Below are positions 1 to 7,123 of a stretch of 15,081 bases of DNA, piece by piece; positions within the stretch are counted from its first letter, which is position 1; each line of letters opens with the position of its first letter. The translations under genes were made by a program, and so were the position numbers. Source of the stretch: Streptomyces sp. MMG1533 (GTDB taxonomy: Bacteria > Actinomycetota > Actinomycetes > Streptomycetales > Streptomycetaceae). The notes beneath the pieces were generated by a model. It did not search any database. It had not been told where the DNA came from and worked only from the letters and a program-made list of their open reading frames with translations. The stretch is from contig NZ_LGDG01000035.1 in the NCBI RefSeq assembly GCF_001279775.1, forward strand, positions 1-15,081, read 5' to 3'.

Positions 1-156
1 GGAGTCCTTGCCGCCGGAGAAGAGAATCACCGGCCGCTCGAACTCGCCCGCCACCTCACGGAAGATGTGCACCGCCTCGGACTCCAGCGCGTCCAGGTGC
101 GACAGGGCGTACGGGGTGTCCGTGCCCTCGTCGACCTCGGCTGCGGTCGTCGTCAT
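1..156 (-). CDS. cysD: Sulfate adenylyltransferase subunit 2 (CysD), N-terminal 52 residues, cut by window edge
   Basis: Small subunit of ATP sulfurylase. With the GTPase CysN it makes adenosine 5'-phosphosulfate (APS) from ATP and sulfate in the cytoplasm. The visible part starts [11 protein letters not shown], continues [20 protein letters not shown], and ends in the PP-loop ATP pyrophosphatase motif ILFSGGKDS (residues 44-52), which identifies the family. The rest of the gene lies left of base 1. The ATG (154-156) overlaps the cysC stop by 4 nt (ATGA), so translation is probably coupled. A purine-rich GAGAGGGG stretch just upstream can act as ribosome binding site. It is the last visible gene of the sulfur operon; cysN is expected next but is not in view. 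Confidence 0.95.
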   Translation of the reverse strand, partial: MTTTAAEVDEGTDTPYALSHLDALESEAVHIFREVAGEFERPVILFSGGKDS

Positions 157-689
157 GCCAGTCCCCTCTCGGTGAGCAGCGCGTGGACCGCGGCCGCGGA
201 CTCCTGCACCGTCTGGTCCTGCGACTCGATGCGCAGGTCGGGCGAAAGAGGCTCCTCGTACGGGTCGTCGACCCCGGTGAGCCCGGTCAGCTCGCCCGCC
301 GCCTGCTTGGCGTACAGACCCTTCACATCGCGTACCGAGCACACCTCGACCGGAGTCGCCACATGCACCTCGATGTACGCCGACCCGTTCTCCTGGTGGC
401 GCTTGCGCACCGCCTCGCGGCTGTCGGCGTAGGGCGCGATCACCGGGACGAGTGCCTTGACGCCGTTGCGGGCCAGAAGCTCGGCGAGGAAGCCGATGCG
501 CTGCACGTTCGTGTGCCGGTCCTCGCGGCTGAAGCCGAGGCCCGCCGAGATGAACTCGCGGATCTCGTCGCCGTCGAGCACCTCGACGAGATGGCCCTCC
601 TCGCGCAGCCGGGCGGCCAGCTCGTACGCGATGGTGGTCTTGCCGGCACTCGGCAGACCCGTGAGCCAGACGGTGGCTCCGGTCGTCAC
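153..689 (-). CDS. cysC: Adenylylsulfate (APS) kinase
   Basis: Phosphorylates APS to PAPS with ATP, in the cytosol. The 178-residue product begins (M)[18 protein letters not shown]: the P-loop GLPSAGKTT is at residues 11-19. The APS-binding signature [17 protein letters not shown] and the lid-region [13 protein letters not shown] follow, and length fits the family. The GTG at 687-689 was chosen because GAGGAG lies 6 nt before it and the protein then begins at the family's conserved start. An in-frame ATG at 723-725 would add 12 residues ([12 protein letters not shown]) and overlap the cysH stop (TGATG), but has no Shine-Dalgarno; the extension has good codon use, so it cannot be excluded. The 3' end overlaps cysD by 4 nt. 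If CysH uses APS directly, the PAPS made here mainly serves sulfotransferases (inference). Confidence 0.95.
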   Translation of the reverse strand: MTTGATVWLTGLPSAGKTTIAYELAARLREEGHLVEVLDGDEIREFISAGLGFSREDRHTNVQRIGFLAELLARNGVKALVPVIAPYADSREAVRKRHQENGSAYIEVHVATPVEVCSVRDVKGLYAKQAAGELTGLTGVDDPYEEPLSPDLRIESQDQTVQESAAAVHALLTERGLA

Positions 690-724
690 GTGCTTCTCCT
701 CGGGTAGGTCGGGGGTGGTCGTCA

Positions 725-1432
725 TCAGTGCAGTCCGCACTCGGTCTTGTTGCGGCCCGCCCAGCGGCCGGCACGCGCGTCCTCGCCCTCCAGGACGCGG
801 CGGGTGCAGGGGGCGCAGCCGACGGAGGTGTAGCCGTCCATCAGCAGCGGGTTGGTCAGGACGCCGTGTTCGGCGACGTACGCGTCCACGTCGTCCTGGG
901 TCCAGCGGGCGATCGGGGAGATCTTGACCTTCTGACGCTTCTCGTCCCAGCCGACGACCGGGGTGTTCGCCCGGGTCGGGGACTCGTCGCGGCGCAGCCC
1001 GGTCGCCCAGGCCTGGTAGGCCGTCAGGCCCTCCTCCAGCGGCTGGACCTTGCGCATCTTGCAGCACAGGTCCGGGTCGCGGTCGTGGAGCTTCGGGCCG
1101 AACTCGGCGTCCTGCTCGGCAACGGTGCGGCGCGGGGTGAGCGTGATGACGTTGACGTCCATCACGGCCTCGACCGCGTCCCGGGTGCCGATGGTCTCGG
1201 GGAAGTGGTAGCCGGTGTCGAGGAAGACGACATCGACGCCCTTCCGCACGCGGGACGCCAGATGGGCCACCACCGCGTCCTCCATCGAGGAGGTCACGCA
1301 GAAGCGCGGGCCGAAGGTGTCGACCGCCCACTGGAGGATCTCCAGCGCGGTGGCGTCCTCCAGATCGCGGCCCGCCTGCTCGGCGAGCGCCTTGAGATCC
1401 GCCGTCGTGCGCTCTTCCTGAGTCGTCGTCAT
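725..1432 (-). CDS. cysH: Assimilatory phosphoadenylyl/adenylyl-sulfate reductase, 4Fe-4S type
   Basis: Reduces activated sulfate to sulfite with thioredoxin as electron donor. The 235-residue protein has the PP-loop-like nucleotide site around [15 protein letters not shown] (44-58) and [10 protein letters not shown] (71-80). It also has the paired cysteines [10 protein letters not shown] (Cys123, Cys124) and GCAPCTRR (Cys206, Cys209) that bind a 4Fe-4S cluster in APS-preferring enzymes, and the C-terminal catalytic KTECGLH (Cys232). The E. coli PAPS reductase lacks the cluster cysteines, so APS, or both APS and PAPS, is the likelier substrate. The ATG at 1430-1432 overlaps the stop of the zinc-ribbon gene by 4 nt (ATGA). 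Only a weak AGGGGGA lies upstream, so coupling probably drives initiation. Its stop touches an ATG in the cysC frame. Confidence 0.96.
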   Translation of the reverse strand: MTTTQEERTTADLKALAEQAGRDLEDATALEILQWAVDTFGPRFCVTSSMEDAVVAHLASRVRKGVDVVFLDTGYHFPETIGTRDAVEAVMDVNVITLTPRRTVAEQDAEFGPKLHDRDPDLCCKMRKVQPLEEGLTAYQAWATGLRRDESPTRANTPVVGWDEKRQKVKISPIARWTQDDVDAYVAEHGVLTNPLLMDGYTSVGCAPCTRRVLEGEDARAGRWAGRNKTECGLH

Positions 1433-1617
1433 ATCTGCTGTCCCCCTGCGTCGTCGTGCCGAAGGCCCCGGGCGAGCAGCCCGAGGAACTTCAACTGGAA
1501 TGCGCGGTTGCACGCCGCGCATTCCCACGCGCCGTGGCTGCCTTCCGGGGCTTCGCTCGGTCGGAGGTCCTCGTCGCCGCAGTAGGGGCAGTAGAAGGGA
1601 GCGGCACGCTCGCTCAT
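1429..1617 (-). CDS. Small zinc-ribbon-like protein in the sulfite reduction operon
   Basis: A 62-residue protein of unproven function with two CxxC knuckles, YCPYC (Cys10, Cys13) and ECAAC (Cys33, Cys36), 19 residues apart. This is the layout of a zinc ribbon or rubredoxin-like metal site. The rest is hydrophilic, with one short amphipathic stretch, FQLKFLGLLARGL (40-52). It starts at ATG 1615-1617 with a strong GAGGAGG 7 nt upstream. It overlaps sir by 4 nt at its start and cysH by 4 nt at its end, so it is made together with the reductases. I recall similar small ORFs between sulfite reductase and cysH in other streptomycetes. Placement suggests a role in electron transfer to CysH or Sir, in metal or cluster handling, or in regulation; none can be decided from sequence. 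Confidence 0.9.
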   Translation of the reverse strand: MSERAAPFYCPYCGDEDLRPSEAPEGSHGAWECAACNRAFQLKFLGLLARGLRHDDAGGQQI

Positions 1618-3311
1618 GAGAGGGCCTCCTCGGAAGCACGCGAGGCCCAGGCGGCGAAGCGCTCGCCCTCCTCGCGCTCCTCCTGGAAGCGCTTGAGGAC
1701 GCGCTCGACGTAGTCGGGCAGTTCCTCGGACGTGACCTTCAGACCACGCACCTTGCGGCCGAACCCGGCCTCCAGGCCGAGCGCGCCGCCGAGGTGCACC
1801 TGATAGCCCTCGACCTGCTCGCCCCGGTCGTTGAGCATGAGCTGGCCCTTGAGACCGATGTCCGCCACCTGGATACGGGCGCAGGCGTTCGGGCAGCCGT
1901 TGAGGTTGATGGTGATCGGCTCGTCGAAGTCCGGGATCCGGCGCTCCAGCTCGTCGATCAGCTGGGAGCCGCGCGCCTTGGTCTCCACGATGGCGAGCTT
2001 GCAGTACTCGATGCCGGTGCAGGCCATGGTGCCGCGCCGGAACGGGGAGGGCTTGGCGGTCAGGTCCAGCGCCTGAAGGGCCTCGACCAGCGACTCGACC
2101 TGCGGCTCCTCGACATCGAGGACGATCATCTTCTGCTCGACGGTGGTACGGACCCGGCCGGAGCCGTGCGCCTCGGCGAGCTCGGCGATCTTCGTCAGGG
2201 TCGCGCCGTCCACGCGGCCGACACGCGGGGCGAAACCGACGTAGAAGCGGCCGTCCTTCTGGCGGTGGACGCCGACGTGGTCGCGCCAGCGCTCCACCGG
2301 CTGGGCCGGGGCGGGGCCGTCGACGAGCTCGCGCTTGAGGTACTCGTCCTGAAGCACCTGGCGGAACTTCTCCGGGCCCCAGTCGGCGACCAGGAACTTC
2401 AGGCGGGCGCGGGTGCGCAGTCGCCGGTAGCCGTAGTCGCGGAAGATCGAGATGACGCCCTCGTGGACGTCCGCGACCTCGTCCAGCGGAACCCAGGCGC
2501 CGAGCCGGACGCCGATCTTCGGGTTGGTGGAGAGGCCGCCGCCGACCCACACGTCGAAGCCGGGGCCGTGCTCGGGGTGGTTCACGCCGACGAAGGCGAC
2601 GTCGTTGATCTCGTGCGCCACGTCGAGCAGCGGCGAGCCGGAGACCGCGGTCTTGAACTTGCGGGGCAGGTTCGAGTAGGCCGGGTTGCCGATGACCCTG
2701 CGGTGGATCTCCTCGATGGCCGGGGTGCCGTCGATGATCTCGTCCTCGGCGATGCCGGCGACGGGGGAGCCGAGGACCACGCGGGGCGTGTCACCGCAGG
2801 CCTCGGTGGTGGACAGGCCGACGGCCTCCAGGCGGTTCCAGATCTCGGGAACGTCCTCGATCCGGATCCAGTGGTACTGCACGTTCTGCCGGTCGGTGAT
2901 GTCGGCGGTGCCCCGCGCGAACTCCTGCGAGATCTCGCCGATCACCCGCAGCTGCTCGGTGGTGAGCCGGCCGCCGTCGATACGGACGCGCAGCATGAAG
3001 TACTCGTCGTCCAGCTCCTCCGGCTCCAGGATCGCGGTCTTGCCGCCGTCGATCCCGGGCTTGCGCTGGGTGTACAGCCCCCACCAGCGCATCCGGCCCC
3101 GCAGGTCGTTCGGATCGATCGAGTCGAAGCCGCGCTTCGAGTAGATCGTCTCAATGCGTGTCCGCACATTGAGACCGTCGTCGTCCTTCTTGAACTGCTC
3201 GTTGCCGTTGAGCGGGGTGAAGTGCCCCGCGGCCCACTGACCCTCACCGCGGTGACGGCTCACCTTGCGGCGGGGAGTCGCGGCGGCAGGGTTCTGCGGG
3301 GTGGCGGCCAT
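1614..3311 (-). CDS. sir: Ferredoxin-type nitrite/sulfite reductase (siroheme, 4Fe-4S)
   Basis: Six-electron reduction of sulfite to sulfide by a cytosolic siroheme/4Fe-4S enzyme. The 565-residue protein has the two-fold repeated ferredoxin-like and siroheme half-domains, including GTADITDRQNVQYHWI (134-149). The cluster-siroheme cysteines are ACTGIEYC (Cys431, Cys437) and GCPNAC (Cys473, Cys477). Tyr80 (GLYTQR) and Cys172 (EACGDT) align with the Tyr-Cys crosslinked pair known in the Mycobacterium tuberculosis enzyme NirA/SirA (alignment from memory), which favours sulfite over nitrite. No flavoprotein partner (CysJ) is nearby, so ferredoxin is the likely donor. The ATG at 3309-3311 has GAAGGAC about 8 nt upstream. 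The gene follows a leader peptide and hairpins and overlaps the next gene by 4 nt. Confidence 0.96.
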   Translation of the reverse strand: MAATPQNPAAATPRRKVSRHRGEGQWAAGHFTPLNGNEQFKKDDDGLNVRTRIETIYSKRGFDSIDPNDLRGRMRWWGLYTQRKPGIDGGKTAILEPEELDDEYFMLRVRIDGGRLTTEQLRVIGEISQEFARGTADITDRQNVQYHWIRIEDVPEIWNRLEAVGLSTTEACGDTPRVVLGSPVAGIAEDEIIDGTPAIEEIHRRVIGNPAYSNLPRKFKTAVSGSPLLDVAHEINDVAFVGVNHPEHGPGFDVWVGGGLSTNPKIGVRLGAWVPLDEVADVHEGVISIFRDYGYRRLRTRARLKFLVADWGPEKFRQVLQDEYLKRELVDGPAPAQPVERWRDHVGVHRQKDGRFYVGFAPRVGRVDGATLTKIAELAEAHGSGRVRTTVEQKMIVLDVEEPQVESLVEALQALDLTAKPSPFRRGTMACTGIEYCKLAIVETKARGSQLIDELERRIPDFDEPITINLNGCPNACARIQVADIGLKGQLMLNDRGEQVEGYQVHLGGALGLEAGFGRKVRGLKVTSEELPDYVERVLKRFQEEREEGERFAAWASRASEEALS

Positions 3312-3365
3312 GGTTGATACGTCCTTCGGGACAGGCGGGAATGCGGCTCTGACCTGCGCGCGCGG

Positions 3366-3385
3366 GCGCATGGGTGTACATGCGC
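3366..3385 (-). promoter_or_regulatory. Hairpin in the sir leader (7-bp stem)
   Basis: A perfect inverted repeat: arms gcgcatg (3366-3372) and catgcgc (3379-3385) with a 6-nt loop. It lies in the transcribed leader between the leader peptide and the sir start, 54 nt before the start codon. It is not followed by a U-run, so it is not a classical terminator; it could be one arm of an attenuator or protect the ribosome binding region. Confidence 0.5.
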
Positions 3386-3437
3386 GTCTTTGCGCAGGAA
3401 AGGAGACAGAAGTGGGGGTGCCGGGCGGCGCGTGCTC

Positions 3438-3452
3438 GTGGCCGGAGGCCAC
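3438..3452 (-). promoter_or_regulatory. Hairpin just after the leader peptide stop
   Basis: A perfect inverted repeat: arms gtggcc (3438-3443) and ggccac (3447-3452) with a 3-nt loop. It begins 10 nt downstream of the leader peptide stop on the transcribed strand. An adjacent CCAC (read on the minus strand, 3458-3455) could compete for the GTGG of the stem, giving alternative folds. Its position suits ribosome-dependent attenuation; this is inferred from layout only. Confidence 0.5.
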
Positions 3453-3462
3453 TGGTGGAGCG

Positions 3463-3522
3463 TCAGCGCGCCGGACAGATGGCGCTGGACATGCGGCCGA
3501 GGTCGACGTGCCGCCGACTCAC
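3463..3522 (-). CDS. Putative sulfur-operon leader peptide, 19 aa
   Basis: The 20-codon ORF starts at GTG (3520-3522), encodes (M)SRRHVDLGRMSSAICPAR and ends with TGA at 3463-3465. A short arginine-rich N-terminus, HVDLGRxSSAxC and a cysteine shortly before the stop match the very short leader peptides I know from upstream of streptomycete sulfur-metabolism genes. It lies 151 nt before sir, on the same strand, in an otherwise non-coding stretch. The single Cys codon (TGT, 3475-3477) is four codons from the stop, where a ribosome would wait if cysteinyl-tRNA were scarce. The Shine-Dalgarno is weak (GGAA only). The likely role is in cis, by translation, rather than through the peptide product. 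Confidence 0.8.
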   Translation of the reverse strand: MSRRHVDLGRMSSAICPAR

Positions 3523-3568
3523 CAAGGCAATTCCAGTTCCAGACATGACGGAAGCGTGTCACGGAGAT

Positions 3569-3583
3569 CTGGACACAGTCCAG
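3569..3583. promoter_or_regulatory. Palindrome upstream of the sulfur operon, candidate operator
   Basis: Arms ctggac (3569-3574) and gtccag (3578-3583) around a 3-bp centre, 46 bp before the leader peptide start. The inner 11 bp, ggacacagtcc, recurs at 7124-7134 upstream of the GAF regulator gene. No convincing -10 (TAnnnT) is visible on the minus strand here, so the promoter itself is not placed. Confidence 0.4.
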
Positions 3584-3622
3584 CTTCGTCCGCCATGTGG
3601 ACACCCATGTCCCGAAGGATGA

Positions 3623-3665
3623 GACAAGGGTGTTCTCGGTCACATGGGCCGAACAAGACCTTGTC
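3623..3665 (-). terminator. Nested inverted repeat after the GNAT gene, candidate terminator
   Basis: Outer arms gacaagg (3623-3629) and ccttgtc (3659-3665) enclose inner arms tgttc (3631-3635) and gaaca (3651-3655), with small bulges and a 15-nt loop. It begins 8 nt after the GNAT stop codon, as expected of an intrinsic terminator, though without a T-run. It also lies upstream of the sulfur leader and could be a regulator site instead. Confidence 0.5.
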
Positions 3666-3673
3666 GGCGCAGG

Positions 3674-4246
3674 TCAGGCAGGGTAGGCGCCCGGCCAGGG
3701 GCCCGGCGCGGCGACCTCGGGCTCCTCCTCGACCTTGGTGTCGAAGAGCGTGAAGCCCCGACGCTGGTAGTTGGCCATCGCGTGCTCGCCGTCCAGGCTG
3801 CAGGTATGCAGCCACACCCGCTTGGTCGGCGGCAGCCCCGGCCAGCGGTCCGCGAGGTCCCAGGCGCGGGCGGCGCCCTGTGACAGCAGGTGCCCGCCGA
3901 TCCGCCGGCCACGGAAAGCCGGAAGCAGCCCGAAGTAGATGATCTCCACGACCCCGTCGTCCTGGGGGTCCAGCTCCACGTACCCGGCGGGCGTCCCGCG
4001 GTCGTATGCAACCCAGGTCTCCGCCCCGCGTCGGCCCAGGTGCTCCGCCCATCGCGCGTACGTCCAGCCGAGCCGGTCGATCCAGCGGATGTCCCCGCCG
4101 ACGGACGCGTACAGGAAGCGGCTGAACTCGGGCGAGGGGACTTCGGAGCGGACGATCCGCACGTCTCCGTCCGGTGCGGCGGCCGGAAGGAGGTCGGTCG
4201 GGGCGGTCTGCTCCAGGGACCAGGTGGTCACGGGGATGTTGGTCAT
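3674..4246 (-). CDS. GNAT family N-acetyltransferase
   Basis: A 190-residue protein of the GNAT fold, which transfers an acetyl group from acetyl-CoA to an amine; the substrate is unknown. The core strand and pyrophosphate-binding loop are seen as VVEIIYFGLLPAFRGRRIGGHLL (99-121), with RGRRIG (112-117) as the acetyl-CoA motif. The typical late element MANYQRRGFTLF follows at 157-168. The N-terminal 30 residues and the proline/glutamate-rich tail (172-190) look poorly conserved. The ATG at 4244-4246 has no clear Shine-Dalgarno; it is 52 nt downstream of the secreted-protein gene on the same strand, so the two may share a transcript. A hairpin follows the stop and separates it from the sulfur operon. 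Involvement in sulfur metabolism is not indicated by the sequence. Confidence 0.88.
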   Translation of the reverse strand: MTNIPVTTWSLEQTAPTDLLPAAAPDGDVRIVRSEVPSPEFSRFLYASVGGDIRWIDRLGWTYARWAEHLGRRGAETWVAYDRGTPAGYVELDPQDDGVVEIIYFGLLPAFRGRRIGGHLLSQGAARAWDLADRWPGLPPTKRVWLHTCSLDGEHAMANYQRRGFTLFDTKVEEEPEVAAPGPWPGAYPA

Positions 4247-4273
4247 GGCGGCCAGGGAATCACGCTCGTGAAC

Positions 4274-4321
4274 GATCTGTCGATCGCCGTCCGCGGCTCT
4301 ACCCCAGTGATCTGTCGACCG
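4274..4321. repeat. Direct repeat at the GNAT 5' flank
   Basis: gatctgtcgatcg (4274-4286) and gatctgtcgaccg (4309-4321) match at 12 of 13 positions, 35 bp apart. One copy lies in the 52-nt gap before the GNAT gene, the other in the last codons of the secreted-protein gene. It could be a regulator site for the GNAT gene or chance. Confidence 0.35.
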
Positions 4322-5570
4322 AGGTCAGTGGCAGCGCGAAGAGCATCCGGCCCGACTGGGACCAGACCTCGCCGGTCGCCTCCCAGTAGGAGAGGGACGG
4401 CGTGCGCGCGCTCCAGCAGTGCTGGGTGTCGTCGGACCCGCACTGCGTGGCCCGCGCGGTGTCGGCGTCCTGCCGCCACAGCGTGCCGCGCCCGTCCTGC
4501 TCGTCGGAGGCGCGGCTCACGTACCAGTGGGAGCGGTACGACAGCACGCCCTGGACGTCGGCCGCCTTCGTCTCGTACGCCTCCGTGGCGTCCGCGCGCC
4601 CGGCGAAGTCGGTGGCCGGCAGGCCGGAGCGGGCCGGGTCCGTGGCGAAGGGGTAGCGCCACAGGAGGGCGGGTCCCTCGCCGTCCGCCGTGGTCCGTTC
4701 GCTCGCGACCAGGGTGTCGGGCGTCGTGCTGCGGTCCAGGGAGAGACCCGCGGGGCGGGTGTCGGCGTCGACCGGGCGGTAGGAGCCGACGGCGGGCAGT
4801 ACGAAGCGGGCGCCGTGCGCCGACCAGCCGCCGGGCACCCGGCCGACCGCCGGGCCGGCCACGGTCGCGCGCTGGACGCGGTTCATGTCGTAGACGTACA
4901 GCCCGTCGGCGGCGGTGACCAGCAGTTTCTCCTGGTACCAGACCATGCCGGAGATGTCGGAGTCGAGGGCCCGGTAGGTGCGCCCGCCGTCGACCGGGAC
5001 GGTGAGCAGTACCCAGGTGTACGTGAGGCGGTCCAGGTCGTTCGCGTCGATGAAGGCGACCCGGGCGAGGCCGTGGCCGCTCGCCGTGGCGTTCTGCGAC
5101 CAGCCGGAGAGGATCACGCGGTTCTGGCCCCAGAGGCCGTCGTCGTCCGCGTCCCCGGAGGTGGTGACCGCCCCCGGCTGCCAGGAGCGGGTGTCGGCGG
5201 CGTCCCAGCAGTGGGCACGGGTGGCCGCCGGTTCGACGGGCAGCGCCGTCCGCTCCTCGGCCGTGCAGTCGGCCGCGGTGCGCAGGCTGTGGTCGGCGTC
5301 CTCGAGGACAGCGCTCACCCCGACGGGCCGGCCCATCGTGGAGGCCAGGCGGTCGAGCGTGGCCTCGGGTACCTGCTGTTCCTGGAGCCGCAGGGCGGCG
5401 ATCCGCTCGGACGAGGTGATCGGCTTGAGCGCTCCGGGGGCCGCGCTGTCCGTGGCCTGTGAGGCGCTGATCATGGTGGCGGCGCCGGTCAGGGCGAGGG
5501 CGGTCCCGGCCAGGAAGGCGCGCCACGCCCTGCCCCGCCGCTGACGGCGGTGTCTCCCGCGGTGCTTCAT
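4299..5570 (-). CDS. Secreted protein of unknown function
   Basis: I do not recognise the family beyond streptomycete secreted proteins. The 423-residue product starts with a strongly basic n-region (MKHRGRHRRQRRGRAWR) and a hydrophobic core FLAGTALALTGAATM (19-33). A likely signal peptidase I site follows near SASQA (35-39), so export through Sec is expected. The mature part is rich in Trp, Asp and Thr, with recurring short strand-like blocks such as RVILSGW, RVAFIDAND, LLVTAADGLYVYD and MLFALPL, suggesting an all-beta, possibly propeller-like fold (inference). Four cysteines (102, 121, 377, 385) could form two disulfides. The start at ATG 5568-5570 is chosen for the strong GGGAGGA just upstream; a longer reading to about 5690 lacks support. 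A regulator gene lies 148 nt upstream, with the GNAT gene downstream. Confidence 0.85.
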   Translation of the reverse strand: MKHRGRHRRQRRGRAWRAFLAGTALALTGAATMISASQATDSAAPGALKPITSSERIAALRLQEQQVPEATLDRLASTMGRPVGVSAVLEDADHSLRTAADCTAEERTALPVEPAATRAHCWDAADTRSWQPGAVTTSGDADDDGLWGQNRVILSGWSQNATASGHGLARVAFIDANDLDRLTYTWVLLTVPVDGGRTYRALDSDISGMVWYQEKLLVTAADGLYVYDMNRVQRATVAGPAVGRVPGGWSAHGARFVLPAVGSYRPVDADTRPAGLSLDRSTTPDTLVASERTTADGEGPALLWRYPFATDPARSGLPATDFAGRADATEAYETKAADVQGVLSYRSHWYVSRASDEQDGRGTLWRQDADTARATQCGSDDTQHCWSARTPSLSYWEATGEVWSQSGRMLFALPLTSVDRSLG

Positions 5571-5638
5571 TCGTCCTCCCGAGGCGGGCCAACTGCGCCT
5601 GATGATCCGTACGTTGACCGAGGAGCAGGTGGGGTGGC

Positions 5639-5656
5639 CCGTAGAGGATGCTACGG
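5639..5656. promoter_or_regulatory. Inverted repeat between regulator and secreted-protein genes
   Basis: Perfect arms ccgtag (5639-5644) and ctacgg (5651-5656) with a 6-nt loop, in the 148-nt gap between the GAF regulator stop and the secreted-protein start. It may be a weak terminator for the regulator gene or an operator for the secreted protein; there is no T-run and nothing else in the gap decides it. Confidence 0.35.
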
Positions 5657-5718
5657 CAGTAGGAGGCGGTAGGGGGCGAAGAACGTGCAATTATGCGGAA
5701 GATGCACCCTGAGGTTGT

Positions 5719-7011
5719 TCAGTGCGTCTGGTCGGGCACGGCCCGAGCGGCCACGACGGCCGGAGCGGTCGAGCCGGGCAGCAGGTCGCGCGGGTCGGCC
5801 GGGAGGAGCACCTCGACGTCGGCGTCCTCGCAGAAACGATACGGCCGATGTTCCAGGAACCCCCCGAGATACCGCCGCACTCGGGACATCTCGGCCCGCA
5901 CGGTCACCGTACGCCCCGGATCGCCGAACATGTCCTCGGCCAGCCGGGCCGCGCTGCGACCGGTGCGGTTCAGGGCGAGCAGATAGAGCAACTCGGCGTG
6001 CCGGGGGCTGAGTTCCTGGCTCCAGGAGCCCGCCGAGCCCGACACCGTCACCGACCTGCGGCGCGGCTGCGCCAGGTCCAGCACGATCCGGGTGGCGCCC
6101 CGCGGCAACGGCTCGTCGGCGGCACGGAGCAACCAGCCGCCCGGCAGCGGCTCCAGCGCGCACAGCCCGAGCGCCGGCAGCCACCGGCGGCCCGGCGAAA
6201 GGGACTTGGGCAGCGCGATCCGGTTCGTGTACGGCATCCCGGTCACCGCGGCGGTCCAGCCCTCCTGATCCACCACCGCGGCCCGCCCCGCGAGCCGGGC
6301 CAGCACCGGCGCGGCCACCGCCCGCAGTTGCTCCAGCGAGCCCACGTGCAGCTCGCGCAGCCGCGCCTCGGCGAGCTTGGCCACCGAGTCGACCCAGGCG
6401 AGCGTCGCCGGGTGCATCGTCTCCAGCGGCCCGCTCACGTCCACCACCCCGATCAGCCGGCCGTCCCGCGGATCCGTGATCGGGGCGCCGGTACAGGTCC
6501 AGGTGGCGTGCGAGCGTACGAAGTGCTCGGAGGCGAAGACCTGCACGGGACGCCGTACGACGACCGGGGTGCCCACGCCGTTGGTGCCGACGACGTCCTC
6601 CCGCCAGTCGGCGCCGAGTTCCAAGCCGAGCCCGTCGGCCTTGCGCAGCACGGGCGAACTGCCCTCGCGCCACAGCACCCGGCCCTGGTCGTCGGCGACG
6701 ACCATGATGTGGTGGGCGACGTCCGCGACCGACAGCAACCCCTCCCGCAACACCGGCAGCACATGCCTGAGGGCCGTCGTCTCCCGGCGCCGCTGCACCT
6801 CCTCGCGGGACAGCAGACCCGACCGGAAGTCGTGGTCGGGATCCACACCGCTGCGCAGCATCCGCCCCCAGGACTGCTCGATCACCGGCCGTGGCGCGAC
6901 CGGCGCGCGCTGCCCGGAGAGCGTGGCGGAGCGGACCTCGCTCAGTACCCGTGCCGCCCGCGCCGAGTCCACGGCGGCGAGCTGCGTCACGTCCGACGGC
7001 GAGAGTGCCAC
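5719..7011 (-). CDS. GAF-domain regulator of the AcoR-like type with a winged-helix-like C-terminus
   Basis: Predicted ligand-sensing transcription regulator, 430 residues. The N-terminal half resembles the sensor of AcoR/DhaR activators: RPVIEQSWGRMLRSGV (41-56), a GAF domain from about 82 to 220, and the conserved run NGVGTPVVVRRPVQVFASEH (144-163) followed by WTCTGAPITDPRDGRLIGVV (171-190). The sigma-54 AAA+ domain and Fis-type helix-turn-helix of AcoR are absent. Instead residues 330-403 (LSPRHAELLYLLALNRTGRS, then a basic helix near VRAEMSRVRRYLGG) look like an OmpR-type winged helix, as is common in actinobacteria, which lack sigma-54. The GTG at 7009-7011 is supported by GGGAGG 5 nt upstream. 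The inducer is unknown. Targets may include the gene itself, since repeats lie upstream. Confidence 0.85.
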   Translation of the reverse strand: MALSPSDVTQLAAVDSARAARVLSEVRSATLSGQRAPVAPRPVIEQSWGRMLRSGVDPDHDFRSGLLSREEVQRRRETTALRHVLPVLREGLLSVADVAHHIMVVADDQGRVLWREGSSPVLRKADGLGLELGADWREDVVGTNGVGTPVVVRRPVQVFASEHFVRSHATWTCTGAPITDPRDGRLIGVVDVSGPLETMHPATLAWVDSVAKLAEARLRELHVGSLEQLRAVAAPVLARLAGRAAVVDQEGWTAAVTGMPYTNRIALPKSLSPGRRWLPALGLCALEPLPGGWLLRAADEPLPRGATRIVLDLAQPRRRSVTVSGSAGSWSQELSPRHAELLYLLALNRTGRSAARLAEDMFGDPGRTVTVRAEMSRVRRYLGGFLEHRPYRFCEDADVEVLLPADPRDLLPGSTAPAVVAARAVPDQTH

Positions 7012-7123
7012 GGGACCTCCCGGAAGAAGGGGTCGGGGCAACCGGTTCGCGGTGGCTTTTCGGCCACGGTCCGGAAGTCCGTCCTGACTGTCCGTCTCAT
7101 AGTGCCGCCTGCCCAAGTCGGAG

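Noticed and set aside
153..1331. Reading cysC as a 392-residue protein extending through cysH
   Set aside because: The extra N-terminal part is out-of-frame cysH sequence; the true P-loop protein begins at 689 or 725.
1794..3317. Long open frame (507 codons) on the plus strand opposite sir
   Set aside because: It is the mirror of a highly conserved reductase gene; long antisense frames are usual in GC-rich coding DNA, and the translation has no recognisable domain.
3523..3660. Promoter of the sulfur operon
   Set aside because: On the minus strand this stretch lacks any TAnnnT, and no convincing -35/-10 pair was found; only palindromes are reported.
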